Source: an uncultured Methanobrevibacter sp. (GTDB taxonomy: Archaea; Methanobacteriota; Methanobacteria; Methanobacteriales; Methanobacteriaceae). Taken from it: a stretch of DNA of 36,750 nt. The notes under the pieces are model-generated. The model was given only the letters and a program-made list of their open reading frames with translations. It had not been told where the DNA came from and did no database searches. Made by a program: the position numbers and the translations under genes. Shown in pieces: positions 9,275 to 18,969 of this stretch. The stretch's first letter is position 1; every line of letters starts with the position of its first letter. Location of the stretch: NCBI RefSeq assembly GCF_902788255.1, contig NZ_CADAJR010000027.1, forward strand, positions 1-36,750, in the 5' to 3' direction.

Positions 9275-9529
9275 CTACATAGGCTTATAAAGCAATATAA
9301 ATGAGCATATAATTGCTATAAATGTTATTATAAAACACAATTTCTCTATACTTTCTATCTTATGGGAAAAATTACCCTTGGACAGCAATAGGAATATTGC
9401 CAATATCAATCCTATTGCGACGATTGGAGCAATAAGAACAGAATGCAACAGGGTTGTCAGTAAACCTACAATTATCACGCCAACGGCAACCAATGCGGTA
9501 AAATAAACAATCACATTTTCACTATTCAT
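9275..9529 (-). CDS. ehaK: Eha membrane subunit EhaK
   Basis: An 84-residue protein that is almost wholly hydrophobic: segments at about residues 6-25, 27-48 and 60-82, with a short lysine-containing loop ([14 protein letters not shown]) between the second and third. It starts with ATG overlapping the ehaJ stop by 4 bp (ATGA), behind GGAGTGG, so the two are probably translationally coupled. No catalytic residues can be named. Assigned as EhaK by position. Confidence 0.85.
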   Translation of the reverse strand: MNSENVIVYFTALVAVGVIIVGLLTTLLHSVLIAPIVAIGLILAIFLLLSKGNFSHKIESIEKLCFIITFIAIICSFILLYKPM

Positions 9530-10398
9530 GCTACCACTCCGCTAAATAACATTATAATTGTTCCAAAGAAACAGATAGCTCCGATTGTAATCTGGGTCAT
9601 GACGGAATGATTCGGACTGAAAATCGGTGTTGTAGCGTTGATAAAACCGGTAATGAAAGTTATAATAATCATTCCAACCAAATATCCTACGGCAGTTAGA
9701 GGACCAAAGAATATTGTTAAAAATACCCATAACATCACATACCAAGCAATAGACTCGGAAAAGTGCATAAACCCTCTTAAAAGTCCATAGTGCTCAGTTT
9801 CAAATCCTGAAATTAAAGCCTTATCCTTGGTTATTGCAAATGGAGAATAAGGGGATTTTGTAATAATCAGCATGAAAAACATCAAAGCAGCAAGAGGAAC
9901 TGTGAATATCAAAGGACCATGAACAGACTGGTATGCAATGATTTCACCAATGTTCATTGTACCGGTCACAAGATAAACAAATACAATTGATGCGAACAAT
10001 GGAAGTTCTGTTGCCGCTGAAAGAACAGCCCTTACACAACTTAATTTACCATACGGTGAACCTGAACTTGATCCTGAATTGTGTTCCACAATCTTATAGA
10101 CTGCATAAACACCGAACAGTATAAGCAATGAATCATGTGCTACAGGACCTACGATTACACCAACAATCCAAATTAAAGCAAGTATGAATGTTATACCAAT
10201 ATAAAATGGTTTTGAAACTGTTTTTGGAAAACCTGTTTCCTTAAAGAAAAATTTCAATGAATGTAACAAGTGCTGTATAATAGGTGGTCCCGGACGTCTT
10301 TGGACACGTGCCATGATTTTTCTATGCAATCCCAAAAGCAGGCTTCCCGCCAGAAATGCAATAATTACCTGAATTAAAATATTTGCCATTAAATTCAC
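9526..10398 (-). CDS. ehaJ: Eha membrane subunit EhaJ (NuoH/EchB-like)
   Basis: A 290-residue membrane protein with about eight hydrophobic helices. The N-terminal [15 protein letters not shown] at about residues 25-39 is the conserved cytoplasmic loop of the NuoH/EchB/HycD family, which forms the junction between the hydrogenase module and the ion-translocating arm. An acidic loop with [18 protein letters not shown] follows near residue 200, also typical of the family. The start is GTG at 10398 behind GGGTGG; an ATG 9 bp further in is possible but poorly spaced. Confidence 0.92.
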   Translation of the reverse strand: MNLMANILIQVIIAFLAGSLLLGLHRKIMARVQRRPGPPIIQHLLHSLKFFFKETGFPKTVSKPFYIGITFILALIWIVGVIVGPVAHDSLLILFGVYAVYKIVEHNSGSSSGSPYGKLSCVRAVLSAATELPLFASIVFVYLVTGTMNIGEIIAYQSVHGPLIFTVPLAALMFFMLIITKSPYSPFAITKDKALISGFETEHYGLLRGFMHFSESIAWYVMLWVFLTIFFGPLTAVGYLVGMIIITFITGFINATTPIFSPNHSVMTQITIGAICFFGTIIMLFSGVVA

Positions 10399-10407
10399 AA
10401 TACCACC

Positions 10408-10623
10408 CTAATATCCAGTAAATGGTTCTTTTAACCTTCCTTCAACATCTTCAGGTTTTGGTTTAGCCATTGTTAGCAAACCTAAAGATAAAATCCAAGC
10501 TGGAATACCGAAAATAGCAATTGTATAGACTATCCATACTGCAAAGTCTATAACCAAGCATGCAAGGATTGCTATTGTTGATAATACCAATACTATAATA
10601 CTTATGAGTTTTTGACTATCCAT
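10408..10623 (-). CDS. ehaI: Eha membrane subunit EhaI
   Basis: A 71-residue protein with two membrane helices, about residues 6-30 and 32-51, and a polar tail rich in proline, lysine and glutamate. I prefer ATG 10623, about 9 bp after the ehaH stop; an in-frame GTG at 10632 would extend it by three residues. Its function within the membrane arm is unknown. Assigned by order between ehaH and ehaJ. Confidence 0.83.
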   Translation of the reverse strand: MDSQKLISIIVLVLSTIAILACLVIDFAVWIVYTIAIFGIPAWILSLGLLTMAKPKPEDVEGRLKEPFTGY

Positions 10624-10632
10624 TTTAACCAC

Positions 10633-11307
10633 TTACCACAATACCAATAATAAAATTTCAACAGCCCTTACGATAATAAATAATGAACTTAAGTGAATTA
10701 TAACAATGAATGGAGAACCTGGAGTTCTAAACATCTCCGCCTTACTTGCAAAGAATGGTGCCACACCACTTTCACCTAAAATTCCCAGTAACATCAATAC
10801 TGCACCAAAAACCACCATTGGATTTGCAGGCATCTGTGACAATACTTGAAGTGACAATGTACCTGTTGATGCAAGAATTATAGCTGCACCTCCGAATAGC
10901 GGCAAACTGCACATCATGGCAATCAAACCATAATTGAATGCAGAATTCAAAACACTAGTCTGTTTTACTGCAGATACAATACCTATATTTAAAATACCCA
11001 CCAAAGCCATGAATAATGTGAAGTTGAACAAATCTCCAGTTATCATTGCTCCAGCAGATGCAATACCACAGATTATTGATAAAAATCTTCTTTGTCTAAA
11101 TTCCTTTTCATCAACTTTAACCTCAGCAATGCCAAGAGTATTAAATTTAGCCGCCTCAATTTGTGTTTCAGGTTTACTTACAGCAATCAATGCAGTAAAA
11201 CCAAGCAACACTGCAAAAAGGAACAAATTAAATGGATTTAAATATAGTACAATGTCTCCAAGTGGAATTGTTCCAAGCAAATTTCCTCCAAGTGTAACGA
11301 AATCCAT
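10633..11307 (-). CDS. ehaH: Eha membrane subunit EhaH
   Basis: A 224-residue membrane protein with about six hydrophobic helices. Helical segments around residues 75-95 and 160-200, with [22 protein letters not shown]-like loop residues, resemble a shortened antiporter-type (NuoL/M/N, MrpD) subunit, and an ion-translocating role is therefore plausible. The resemblance is weak by eye. The start has one of the best ribosome binding sites in the operon (AAGGAGT) and lies 5 bp from ehaG. Confidence 0.87.
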   Translation of the reverse strand: MDFVTLGGNLLGTIPLGDIVLYLNPFNLFLFAVLLGFTALIAVSKPETQIEAAKFNTLGIAEVKVDEKEFRQRRFLSIICGIASAGAMITGDLFNFTLFMALVGILNIGIVSAVKQTSVLNSAFNYGLIAMMCSLPLFGGAAIILASTGTLSLQVLSQMPANPMVVFGAVLMLLGILGESGVAPFFASKAEMFRTPGSPFIVIIHLSSLFIIVRAVEILLLVLW

Positions 11308-11312
11308 ATTAT

Positions 11313-11993
11313 CTACTCCTTATCAATATCCTCTCTCATAAGCAGGCCTATCAAACCCACTTTGGAAGCTACTTTTAATAATAATCCACATGCTGCCAGG
11401 AATAAACTCAATAGCCAGTATTGTGGAGTTACAAAGAACAGTAAGAAACCTACTATCCATAAACACCATGCAATACCTGAAACTCCTGCAACACCATCCA
11501 ATATCAATACTGGAAGTCCTCTTGCTTTTTTGGAAATGGCATACAATACTATTCCTCCACCAGCTACTGCTCCACCAGTAAAACCAGTTAAAAATATACC
11601 ATATCCAATCAGTACCAATGCGATGAAATTAGGTGCGGTAGTCATAATCTCCATATCCAGGGAGAATGCCTGAGGAAACATTGAAGAGGATTTAGACAGA
11701 TTTGCTCTTGGATCCTGTTCAATTTTACGCATTTCCCTTGTAATCAGAATTTCTGAAATGGCCAATGTCTCAGCCAGTTCAACTACCAGACCAGGTAAAA
11801 TTAATGCTTCAGCAAGGTCTGTTCCAACCGCTGAAACAACGAATATCATAGCAAGACCTACAAGGTCGGTCAATATGAGAATGTGCAATTCTCTTCTTTT
11901 CATTGCTATTGCCATGGTTGCAATAAAACCGACAATCAATCCCGCATATATTGCAGGAAGATACATGCTAATAAATGCCTGAGGAACAAACAT
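11313..11993 (-). CDS. ehaG: Eha membrane subunit EhaG
   Basis: A 226-residue membrane protein with about seven hydrophobic helices. A cytoplasmic loop ([20 protein letters not shown], about residues 79-98) separates an N-terminal set of three helices from a glycine-rich C-terminal set. The first helices and the early acidic residues resemble NuoK/MrpC-type subunits fused to further helices, but I cannot confirm this by eye. Its ATG shares one base with the ehaF stop, behind GGAGGGAT, which implies translational coupling. Confidence 0.86.
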   Translation of the reverse strand: MFVPQAFISMYLPAIYAGLIVGFIATMAIAMKRRELHILILTDLVGLAMIFVVSAVGTDLAEALILPGLVVELAETLAISEILITREMRKIEQDPRANLSKSSSMFPQAFSLDMEIMTTAPNFIALVLIGYGIFLTGFTGGAVAGGGIVLYAISKKARGLPVLILDGVAGVSGIAWCLWIVGFLLFFVTPQYWLLSLFLAACGLLLKVASKVGLIGLLMREDIDKE

Positions 11994-12586
11994 CAGTTAT
12001 CCCTCCTCAATTGCTTTGATCTTGCCTTAATGTCATTAGCTTTAACTTCTTTTGCCACATGTGCTGAATCATTTATGGCCTTTTTGAAATCCTTTTTGAT
12101 TTCGTTTTCATCATTTTTCCTGTTCATTGTATAATTGATAGATAACCATGAAGCGATGATAAATGACATCATCAGTATGCTTGATTCCAAAATTGTATCG
12201 AAACCTCTTGTATAATACAGAATTTCATCTATAAGTCCTCCTGGGGATGAATATATTGAAGTTCCGAAGTAAGGTGAAATTGATGATATCCACTGCGCCA
12301 GAGGTGACATATAACCTGTAATCATTCCCAAACTCTCAGCATTTTCCGGATACTGAGGATCAATTTCTCCAGGTTGGGTTAACGGTTGTCCTCCCCTATC
12401 ATATGGTGCTATTGCCAAACCTTCATCTATTTGCTCCTGTGGAGCGGGCCTGACATACAACTGGTCAGGATTCAAAGCCAAAGGCACAATCAATCCAACG
12501 ATTAAAATAATTCCAAGGCTGAATGCAAAAAGACGTGGAATATTCTTAGGGTCTGCCAGTTTATTCCATAAAACTCCAATCCTCAT
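11993..12586 (-). CDS. ehaF: Eha membrane subunit EhaF
   Basis: A 197-residue protein with two membrane helices, about residues 18-38 and 135-152. A long proline-rich loop of about 95 residues lies between them and probably faces outside the cell. The lysine-rich C-terminal tail of about 45 residues should be cytoplasmic. This resembles the MbhF/MnhB-like layout of ion-translocating modules but is not proof of homology. It overlaps ehaE by 4 bp and ehaG by 1 bp. Confidence 0.86.
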   Translation of the reverse strand: MRIGVLWNKLADPKNIPRLFAFSLGIILIVGLIVPLALNPDQLYVRPAPQEQIDEGLAIAPYDRGGQPLTQPGEIDPQYPENAESLGMITGYMSPLAQWISSISPYFGTSIYSSPGGLIDEILYYTRGFDTILESSILMMSFIIASWLSINYTMNRKNDENEIKKDFKKAINDSAHVAKEVKANDIKARSKQLRRDN

Positions 12587-12843
12587 ACATCTGCCCCCAT
12601 CTCTTCCAAACGAATGATTGCTCTAAATAAAATCAAACTGATAATAACAGTAGTTGCAAGCAATGTCAACAATGCCAATACATGATTGTAGCATAGCAAT
12701 ACCAGACAGACTCCAATGGATGCGACTTCAGTATTGAATGTCCTTACAATCGGATCGTTAACTCCCGGACCCCATGCGGTGGCAAGGCTTCCGACAATCG
12801 CTAAAAAGATACCGAAATAAAAGAATAAATTAACATCAATCAT
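12583..12843 (-). CDS. ehaE: Eha membrane subunit EhaE
   Basis: An 86-residue protein with two long hydrophobic stretches (about residues 5-25 and 40-75) and a [15 protein letters not shown] loop. The loop recalls MnhG/MnhF-like small antiporter subunits, only weakly. It starts in a 4-bp overlap (ATGA) with ehaD behind GGTGAG and ends in a 4-bp overlap with ehaF. Assigned by order. Confidence 0.85.
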   Translation of the reverse strand: MIDVNLFFYFGIFLAIVGSLATAWGPGVNDPIVRTFNTEVASIGVCLVLLCYNHVLALLTLLATTVIISLILFRAIIRLEEMGADV

Positions 12844-13106
12844 TGAATCTCACCACTTGCAAGTTTATTTTGTCTAATCTCTTTTATTTTAACTATTGAT
12901 AAGATAAATACTAATGTGGATAGCGGACCTGCCAGCGCTGCAAACATTGCAACATCCAAATACCTAAACAAAGCAATAACCAAAACAAATCCCACATCCA
13001 ATATTGAAAACATTATGACCTTATCCAAAGGTTTTTTCAGAAATATTATGCCAAATGAACCTATAAGCATTAAAGCCATTGCAATTATTGAAACTAGAAA
13101 CTCCAT
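12840..13106 (-). CDS. ehaD: Eha membrane subunit EhaD
   Basis: An 88-residue protein with three hydrophobic segments and a short basic tail. The loop [17 protein letters not shown] (about residues 22-40) and the [12 protein letters not shown] segment resemble MnhB/MbhD-type subunits. The start at 13106 is chosen because GGAGTGAT precedes this ATG by about 4 nt and it falls 4 nt after the ehaC stop; a longer frame exists upstream but would overlap ehaC without a ribosome binding site. Confidence 0.85.
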   Translation of the reverse strand: MEFLVSIIAMALMLIGSFGIIFLKKPLDKVIMFSILDVGFVLVIALFRYLDVAMFAALAGPLSTLVFILSIVKIKEIRQNKLASGEIQ

Positions 13107-13110
13107 AATA

Positions 13111-13359
13111 TCACTCCAACAATATCTCATCATCTAGTCTTTTTAAAGTATATGCAATAGCATTAGCACTAATAGTTGAACAAATAAAGAACGCTGCAGC
13201 AACAACAAGAGCAAACGGTGTGTTAATCAATAATGCAATAATTGCAGAAACACCAAAACCGATAACATTTAAATATAATAGTCTTTCAGCCCTGTTTTGT
13301 GTTACTAAAGCCCTTAATGCTACGAATATGACTATAATTCCAATAATTTCAACATACAT
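13111..13359 (-). CDS. ehaC: Eha membrane subunit EhaC
   Basis: An 82-residue protein with three hydrophobic helices (about 3-16, 30-45 and 47-68) and an acidic C-terminus. The ATG at 13359 is preceded by GAGTGAT and lies 4 nt after the ehaB stop; an ATG 18 bp upstream lies inside ehaB and has no good site. The alternation of small hydrophobic subunits with overlapping ends is typical of Mrp-like membrane modules. Confidence 0.83.
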   Translation of the reverse strand: MYVEIIGIIVIFVALRALVTQNRAERLLYLNVIGFGVSAIIALLINTPFALVVAAAFFICSTISANAIAYTLKRLDDEILLE

Positions 13360-13363
13360 ATAA

Positions 13364-13861
13364 TCACTCTCTAGCATGCCTATTGAATTTTTCAGCGATT
13401 TTTCCCAATACTACAGACATTCTTGCTTGGTCTATTCCCATTATTGTGAAAATGGCTATAACCATACCTACAATAAACATTTCAGGAGTTAAACCGATGA
13501 ATGAAGTTAAAAATATTATTACAGTAGCTGTTAAAGAACCTGTAGTTCCTGCATATCCCGGATCAGCACATAACCTATTTCCAATAAAAATAAGGAATGC
13601 TGCAATAATCCCTCCAGGAATTCCTAAAAGCATATATCCAATAGAAGCCATTAAAGTACCAGCAGACGCATCAGGAGAACATAAAATGTTTCCTTGGAAG
13701 AATCCACCAGCGATATCTCCCCCTCTTTTTTCTACATCTTTTCCAATAATCCTGGCTCCTCTTACACCAGGCTGCTCGGGAAGTCCGAAATATGTATCCA
13801 CAATTACAAAATTCAACCAACAAAGAATTGCGGCAATTATTATTCCAATTACCTCATTCAT
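13364..13861 (-). CDS. ehaB: Eha membrane subunit EhaB
   Basis: A 165-residue membrane protein. One helix at residues 3-20 is followed by a polar loop with [19 protein letters not shown] and a glycine-rich stretch, then about three helices (70-93, 105-125, 130-147) and a basic C-terminus. The conserved-looking polar loop is unusual among the small Eha subunits and may contact neighbouring subunits. It overlaps the end of ehaA by 8 bp behind GAGAGGAT. Confidence 0.86.
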   Translation of the reverse strand: MNEVIGIIIAAILCWLNFVIVDTYFGLPEQPGVRGARIIGKDVEKRGGDIAGGFFQGNILCSPDASAGTLMASIGYMLLGIPGGIIAAFLIFIGNRLCADPGYAGTTGSLTATVIIFLTSFIGLTPEMFIVGMVIAIFTIMGIDQARMSVVLGKIAEKFNRHARE

Positions 13862-14243
13862 TTATATCCTCTCCCGTATTATCATTCAGAGGTTTTGGAA
13901 ATACAAAATCAAACAAATATTTCACAAATAATGCTGATAAAACACCTATAATAGCTGCCAAAACCAAACCATTATACATGAAAGTATAATTTAAAACTAA
14001 AAATATTGAAAAAATCCCAATAGCTATTATTGGAGTCGGATATAATGCACTTACATCAAAAGAATACCTATATGGTTTGCTAGGAAGTAACGGTAACCTT
14101 AAAACTAAAGCTACAATAATGGAACATAAGATTGTTAGAATATAAGCTAATATAACATCAAATAAAGATATGCTTACACTGCCTAGCCCATAAAAATTAC
14201 TATACGAAGCAAAATATATGGTATCAAACACTAAATCAAACAT
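13854..14243 (-). CDS. ehaA: Eha membrane subunit EhaA, first gene of the operon
   Basis: A 129-residue membrane protein with three or four hydrophobic segments (about 23-50, 68-88, 90-115) and an acidic tail. It is the promoter-proximal gene of a run of 22 minus-strand genes. A TATA box lies at 14285-14292 and AAGAGGAG is placed before the ATG. Its role is unknown beyond membership of the membrane arm of the energy-converting hydrogenase. Confidence 0.85.
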   Translation of the reverse strand: MFDLVFDTIYFASYSNFYGLGSVSISLFDVILAYILTILCSIIVALVLRLPLLPSKPYRYSFDVSALYPTPIIAIGIFSIFLVLNYTFMYNGLVLAAIIGVLSALFVKYLFDFVFPKPLNDNTGEDINE

Positions 14244-14274
14244 ATTATTAGACTCCTCTTATTAAAATAATATA

Positions 14275-14314
14275 CATATAAAAATATATAAACATTGTTA
14301 CTTAAAAATAGTAA
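14275..14314 (-). promoter_or_regulatory. eha operon promoter in the divergent ehaA/epimerase gap
   Basis: On the minus strand a TATA box (TTTATATA, plus 14285-14292) lies about 42 bp from the ehaA start and predicts a leader of about 20 nt. Just upstream, plus 14298-14314 reads TTACT-N7-AGTAA, a small inverted repeat that could be an operator for either divergent gene. The 112-bp gap holds nothing else I recognise. Confidence 0.5.
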
Positions 14315-14355
14315 TAGATGCTTAATTATAATTTAAATTAATTAATGGTGGCTTA

Positions 14356-15288
14356 ATGAAAAATAAAAAGATATTAATTACCGGTGGAGCAGGATTTATA
14401 GGTTCTCATATCGCTAATGAATTAATAAACGATAATGAGATTACAATTATTGATAATCTATCCACAGGAAACATTAAAAATTTAAACGACCCTGAACACG
14501 ATAATCTGGAATTTATCCACGAAGATCTGTGTAAAACTAATTTGGATGACATTACTTCCAGAACAGATTATATTTTTCATATGGCAGCCATGGCAAGTGT
14601 GCCGTTGAGTGTTGAAAAACCAGTAGAATGCAATGAAATAAATGTCAATACTACCGTTAAGCTTTTAAAATCAGCAGTTGACAATGATGTTAAAAAAATC
14701 GTCTTTTCATCCTCATCCGCCGTCTATGGCCAGAACACAAACATGCCCCTTAAAGAAACAGAACCGTTCATGCCTACTTCCCCCTATGCAGCTTCAAAGG
14801 CAAACTGTGAAGTTTACTTAAAGTCATTTTATGAAAGTTACGGACTAAACTACACTGCATTAAGATACTTCAACGTCTTTGGACCAAAACAGGACAAGAA
14901 TTCACATTATGCGGCAGTGATGCCAAACTTCATCAGTTCACTTCTTGAAGGAAAACCTGCGAAAATATACGGAGACGGTGAACAGACCCGTGATTTTGTC
15001 TATGTCGAAGATGTCGTTAAGGCAAACATCAACGCATGCAAATCAAACTACAATGGAGCGGTGAATGTTGCATCAGGTAAAAAGATAACAATAAACAGAT
15101 TATATGAGATAATCAGGGACACCCTGGGAAGCGAACTGGAACCTAAATATCTTCCAGAACGCTTAGGAGATGTCAGGCATTCCCTTGCAGATGTAAGCAA
15201 CATGGAAAAAATCAATTTAAAGATTGATTCATCCAATTTCGAATCACAACTTCAGGAAACTGTCAACTGGTTTAGAACAATCTTATAG
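14356..15288 (+). CDS. NAD-dependent UDP-sugar epimerase/dehydratase
   Basis: A 310-residue extended SDR protein, the size of GalE- and WbpP-type epimerases. The Rossmann motif GGAGFIGSH is at residues 9-17. The catalytic region shows SSSAVYG and the YAASK (YxxxK) pair near residues 145-149, and later GDGEQTRDFVYVEDV marks the sugar-nucleotide end. It probably converts UDP-glucose, UDP-GlcNAc or their uronic acids for surface polysaccharide or pseudomurein synthesis. The exact sugar cannot be decided. It is transcribed away from ehaA and lies 8 bp before the CPBP protease gene. Confidence 0.88.
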   Translation: MKNKKILITGGAGFIGSHIANELINDNEITIIDNLSTGNIKNLNDPEHDNLEFIHEDLCKTNLDDITSRTDYIFHMAAMASVPLSVEKPVECNEINVNTTVKLLKSAVDNDVKKIVFSSSSAVYGQNTNMPLKETEPFMPTSPYAASKANCEVYLKSFYESYGLNYTALRYFNVFGPKQDKNSHYAAVMPNFISSLLEGKPAKIYGDGEQTRDFVYVEDVVKANINACKSNYNGAVNVASGKKITINRLYEIIRDTLGSELEPKYLPERLGDVRHSLADVSNMEKINLKIDSSNFESQLQETVNWFRTIL

Positions 15289-15296
15289 GTGACTTT

Positions 15297-16106
15297 ATGG
15301 ATAAAAGTGTAACCGATTTCAATGTTCGTCTAAGAACAATTCAAATCAGGGATTTGATTGTCGGAATAATCATAACCGTGATATTGAGCGGAATAGCCGT
15401 AGCCATTTTTCCGGAAATTTACGAATCCAACGAATTGTTCTTTATCGTATTCTTTTTGATAGGTGCAATATTGTTTATCTGGGCACTTCGAGGCACACGA
15501 GGTCTTGACAGAAACATTGAAAATCTGTTTGAAGACAGCAATAAAAAAGAGATCTTGTACGTATTTTTAATCAACTTACTGTTTGCATCACTATTCATGC
15601 TTCTGATATCCACAGCAGACATAATAAGCGGATTCAATGATCCGAACTGGATATCAATGTGGGACATTGAAACCATAAATGTCGATGCAGGCGTAATTAT
15701 CCTTGAAGCCATCGGATCTATAATTTTTGCACCGATTGTGGAGGAACTTGTATTTAGAGGAGTCCTATTCAATAGGCTTAAAATCAGAACAGGAATCATA
15801 CCTGCAATGCTAATCTCATCATTTCTCTTTGCAATCGGACATGACTTCGGAGGAATGACAAGCGCATTCCTGTTTGGAATCTGCATGTGCATACTATACC
15901 TAAAAACAGACAATATCCTGATTCCGATGAGCGTTCATTTCATAAATAATCTTGTGGCAACAATACTTGAAACTACACAGATAGACATTTTCCTGGCACA
16001 ATTCCCGCTAGTCATACCATCATTAATCATATCAATAATCGGGTCAGTACTGTTAATAATTTACATTATAAAAGAAGCCAAAAAGCTCAAAAATGAGTAT
16101 ATCTAA
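15297..16106 (+). CDS. CPBP-family membrane metalloprotease (Abi/CAAX-like)
   Basis: A 269-residue protein with about seven or eight membrane helices. The family motifs are clear: EELVFRGVLF (EExxxR, about residues 149-158), FAIGH about 30 residues later, and a final HFINN. Relatives include the Rce1 CAAX protease and bacterial bacteriocin-immunity proteins. A role in processing a membrane substrate is expected but the substrate is unknown. Its AGGTGACT ribosome binding site falls right after the epimerase stop, so the two genes are probably co-transcribed. Confidence 0.88.
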   Translation: MDKSVTDFNVRLRTIQIRDLIVGIIITVILSGIAVAIFPEIYESNELFFIVFFLIGAILFIWALRGTRGLDRNIENLFEDSNKKEILYVFLINLLFASLFMLLISTADIISGFNDPNWISMWDIETINVDAGVIILEAIGSIIFAPIVEELVFRGVLFNRLKIRTGIIPAMLISSFLFAIGHDFGGMTSAFLFGICMCILYLKTDNILIPMSVHFINNLVATILETTQIDIFLAQFPLVIPSLIISIIGSVLLIIYIIKEAKKLKNEYI

Positions 16107-16118
16107 AAAAAGTTAAAG

Positions 16119-16490
16119 TTAGTGGAATCCGCATCCACTACAAGTTTCACATTTTTCTTCTTCTAAAGGATCATACTGTTTATCTTCTTGTACTGTAGCT
16201 GAGATAAAGTATTGGTCTAATTCATCTTTATTTTTAAGAACTGGTGATAATCCTTTAAAGTCACATTTGATGTCACCGGTTCCACCAATATCGACCATTA
16301 TTGGCTCACCTAATTTAAATTTTTTAAAGTATGCTTCAATTTCATCCTTTAAAGCTCCCGGTACTCTGAAATTAATAGACAATATGTTATTCTCCTTCAT
16401 TTTTAAACCGACGTATTTTTGATCAATTTCGTAGTTTAAACCTAATTGTTTTTTGAATATTACATTAGTACCAATATCATTAGATGACAT
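16119..16490 (-). CDS. Small protein with a C-terminal CxxCxxCxxH tail, function unknown
   Basis: A 123-residue soluble protein I do not recognise. The first 105 residues look like a compact alpha/beta fold with alternating strands. The chain then ends with an acidic linker (DPLEEEK) and CETCSGCGFH, a CxxCxxCxxH motif at the extreme C-terminus that could bind zinc, iron or a cluster. It is convergent with the CPBP gene (12 bp apart) and divergent from the XRE-cupin operon. It has its own TATA box (plus 16537-16544) and AGGGAGT ribosome binding site. Confidence 0.8.
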   Translation of the reverse strand: MSSNDIGTNVIFKKQLGLNYEIDQKYVGLKMKENNILSINFRVPGALKDEIEAYFKKFKLGEPIMVDIGGTGDIKCDFKGLSPVLKNKDELDQYFISATVQEDKQYDPLEEEKCETCSGCGFH

Positions 16491-16536
16491 TTTTATATAC
16501 TCCCTAATTTTATTAAATTAAAATTATTGTTTGAAA

Positions 16537-16544
16537 TATATAAA
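16537..16544 (-). promoter_or_regulatory. TATA box of the small Cys-tail protein
   Basis: Minus-strand TTTATATA lies about 47 bp from the start codon at 16490, the distance expected for an archaeal promoter with a leader of about 20-25 nt. Confidence 0.5.
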
Positions 16545-16629
16545 ACTTTCTAAAAATGTAACATCATTTACCAATTAAAAATTTTTTGTTCAACTGATTT
16601 ACAATAAATTCCAACGATTCTTAACAAGG

Positions 16630-16682
16630 TTTATATAATTCGAAAATTAAAACATATAATATTATAATATATATTATAATAT
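16630..16682 (+). promoter_or_regulatory. Promoter and palindromic operator of the XRE-acs-vor operon
   Basis: A TATA box TTTATATAA lies at about 16630-16638. A 24-bp perfect palindrome (16659-16682, half-site ATATTATAATAT) covers the expected transcription start. An operator at this position could let the XRE-type product encoded just downstream repress its own operon; that link is inference. Confidence 0.5.
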
Positions 16683-16719
16683 ACTTATAAAATCAATTAG
16701 AAAAATAGGTGTTTAAAAA

Positions 16720-17271
16720 ATGAATGAATACAACAAAGATATTGGAAATAGAATTAGAGAATTGAGAGAATTGTCCGACATTACTATTAAAGAAATTGCA
16801 GATGACTTGAACATTACCCAAGAAACCTACATCCAATATGAAAACGCTGAAGTAGACATTCCAGCAAGCTTCTTATACGAACTTGCACAGATTTTCAAAG
16901 TTGATTTAGGATTATTATTAACAGGTGAAGAAAGCAGAATGAGCATCTTCGATGTTACCCGTGCAGACAAGGGAGTTTCAGTCGACAGAAGAAAGGAATA
17001 CACACATCAAAACCTATGTTCTAATTTCATTCACAAAAAGGCTGAAACCTTTATCGTGGTGGTAGACCCTGAAAAGAACCCTGTGCCTTCACTTAACTCC
17101 CACCCAGGACAGGAATTCAACTATGTCCTAGAAGGTTCCTTAAAAATATATATCCACAACAACGAAATCGTGCTCAATGAAGGAGATTCAATATTCTTCG
17201 ATTCAGCACACAGACACGCGATGGTAGCGCTTAACGACAAACCCGCTAAATTCTTAGCAGTAATAATATAA
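16720..17271 (+). CDS. XRE-family regulator with C-terminal cupin domain
   Basis: A 183-residue two-domain regulator. An XRE helix-turn-helix occupies about residues 7-65 ([20 protein letters not shown], then [10 protein letters not shown]). A cupin_2 domain occupies about 105-183 ([18 protein letters not shown], then [16 protein letters not shown]). Cupins of this type bind small effectors. The gene is 20 bp ahead of an acyl-CoA synthetase and followed by vorCBA, so it probably senses an acid, acyl or 2-oxoacid signal and controls the operon. A large AT palindrome lies in its own promoter region. Confidence 0.9.
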   Translation: MNEYNKDIGNRIRELRELSDITIKEIADDLNITQETYIQYENAEVDIPASFLYELAQIFKVDLGLLLTGEESRMSIFDVTRADKGVSVDRRKEYTHQNLCSNFIHKKAETFIVVVDPEKNPVPSLNSHPGQEFNYVLEGSLKIYIHNNEIVLNEGDSIFFDSAHRHAMVALNDKPAKFLAVII

Positions 17272-17291
17272 TATTTATAGGAGATAATTTA

Positions 17292-18956
17292 ATGACTTCA
17301 GTTATAGGAGATTTTGTAGAAAGAGTTGATTTCAACTCTTATGAAGACTTTTACGAAAATTTTAAGCTTAAATATGAAGATGATTACAATTTCGGATTTG
17401 ATGTAGTAGACAAATACGCCGAAATCGATCCTGAAAAAATCGCACTTATCTGGGTAAACGACCATGATGAGGAGCATACCTTCACATTCAAAGACATGAA
17501 GGAATACTCCAACAGAACTGCAAACCTATTCAAAAGATTAGGAATCAAAAAAGGTGACTGTGTAATGCTCACCCTTAAAAACAGATACGAATGGTGGTTC
17601 TGTATGGTTGCACTACATAAAATCGGTGCAATACCAATTCCTGGAACACACATGCTCAAGCTTCATGACCTTGACTTCAGGTTAAAAGAGGCAAATGTGA
17701 AAATGGTAGTCTCAATTGAAGAGGACACATTACTTCCAGATTATGAAGAAGCAGAAAAATCTCTGGGCATTGACATACCTAAATTAGTTATCGAAACCGA
17801 AAGGGACGGTTGGATAAACTTCAATGAGGCAATAAAAGAGGAAAGTCCGGTATTTGAAAGACCTACCGGAGAAGACAAAACCTATGCAGAAGAAATCTTT
17901 TTAATCTACTTTACCTCCGGAACCAGCGGACTTCCAAAAATGGTATCACATAAACATACCTACTCATTAGGACACATTCCAACTGCAAAATATTGGCATA
18001 ACGTTGTAGAGGATGGAATTCACCATACCGCTGCCGATACCGGTTGGGGAAAAGCAGTATGGGGAAACCTTTACGGTCAATGGATTGCAGGAACCTCAAT
18101 ATTCATTTACGATTACGACAGATTCAATGGAATAAAATTATTGGAGAATGTTATAAAATACAAGGTGAACACTTTCTGTGCACCACCAACAGTCTACAGA
18201 TTCCTGATTAAGGAAAATATCCAAGGATATGACTTTTCAAACATGACATATGTAACCACTGCAGGAGAACCACTTCCTCCGGAGGTTTCAGAAAGATTCT
18301 ATGACATCTCAGGTTTGAGAATTAAGGAAGGATTCGGTCAGACAGAAACCACATTATCAATTGGAACATTCATATGGTTGGATGCAAAAGTGGGATCCAT
18401 CGGAAAACCTTCCCCATTGTTTGATTTGAGACTGCTTGATGAAAATCATGAAAGCGTGGAAATCGGTGACGAAGGAGAACTTTGTTTCAAATTAGAAGAC
18501 GGTCCTAATCCAGGACTGTTTAAGGATTACGTCAATGATGATGAAAAATACAAAAAGCAGATCCATCACGGATACTACCACTGCGGAGACACCGCATGGA
18601 TAGATGAGGACGGATACGTCCACTTTGTTGGAAGAAACGACGACATAATCAAGTCTTCAGGTTACCGTATCGGACCGTACGAAGTTGAAAGTGCAGTATT
18701 ATCACACGAAGCAGTCCAAAACTGTGCAATTACCGCTTATCCTGATGAAGTGAGAGGCCAAATCGTAAAGGCAACAATCATATTGCAGCCTGGCTTTGAA
18801 CCATCAGATTCACTTACAAAAGACATTCAAAATCATGTTAAAAGAGTTACAGCTCCTTATAAATACCCAAGAATGATTGAATACACAGATGAAATTCCAG
18901 AAACAATCAGTGGTAAAATAAGAAGAGTTGAAATAAGAGAAAACGATAATCAATGA
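17292..18956 (+). CDS. AMP-forming acyl-CoA synthetase
   Basis: A 554-residue adenylate-forming enzyme that makes acyl-CoA from a free acid, ATP and CoA. Motifs are in the usual order: IYFTSGTSGLPKMVSH (ATP binding, about residue 203), GFGQTET (about 344), YHCGDTAW, the hinge GRNDDIIKSSGYRIGPYEVE and the catalytic lysine in SGKIRR near the C-terminus. The length is shorter than classical acetyl-CoA synthetase (about 650) and closer to medium- or branched-chain acyl-CoA synthetases. It lies between the cupin regulator and vorCBA, which points to isobutyrate, isovalerate or 2-methylbutyrate as possible substrates. That choice is inference. Confidence 0.9.
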   Translation: MTSVIGDFVERVDFNSYEDFYENFKLKYEDDYNFGFDVVDKYAEIDPEKIALIWVNDHDEEHTFTFKDMKEYSNRTANLFKRLGIKKGDCVMLTLKNRYEWWFCMVALHKIGAIPIPGTHMLKLHDLDFRLKEANVKMVVSIEEDTLLPDYEEAEKSLGIDIPKLVIETERDGWINFNEAIKEESPVFERPTGEDKTYAEEIFLIYFTSGTSGLPKMVSHKHTYSLGHIPTAKYWHNVVEDGIHHTAADTGWGKAVWGNLYGQWIAGTSIFIYDYDRFNGIKLLENVIKYKVNTFCAPPTVYRFLIKENIQGYDFSNMTYVTTAGEPLPPEVSERFYDISGLRIKEGFGQTETTLSIGTFIWLDAKVGSIGKPSPLFDLRLLDENHESVEIGDEGELCFKLEDGPNPGLFKDYVNDDEKYKKQIHHGYYHCGDTAWIDEDGYVHFVGRNDDIIKSSGYRIGPYEVESAVLSHEAVQNCAITAYPDEVRGQIVKATIILQPGFEPSDSLTKDIQNHVKRVTAPYKYPRMIEYTDEIPETISGKIRRVEIRENDNQ

Positions 18957-18969
18957 GTTAGATGATATA

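Noticed and set aside
13383-13931. 182-codon plus-strand frame opposite ehaA/ehaB
   Set aside because: It mirrors the real membrane-protein genes on the minus strand, has no promoter or ribosome binding site, and its composition is that of an antisense shadow.
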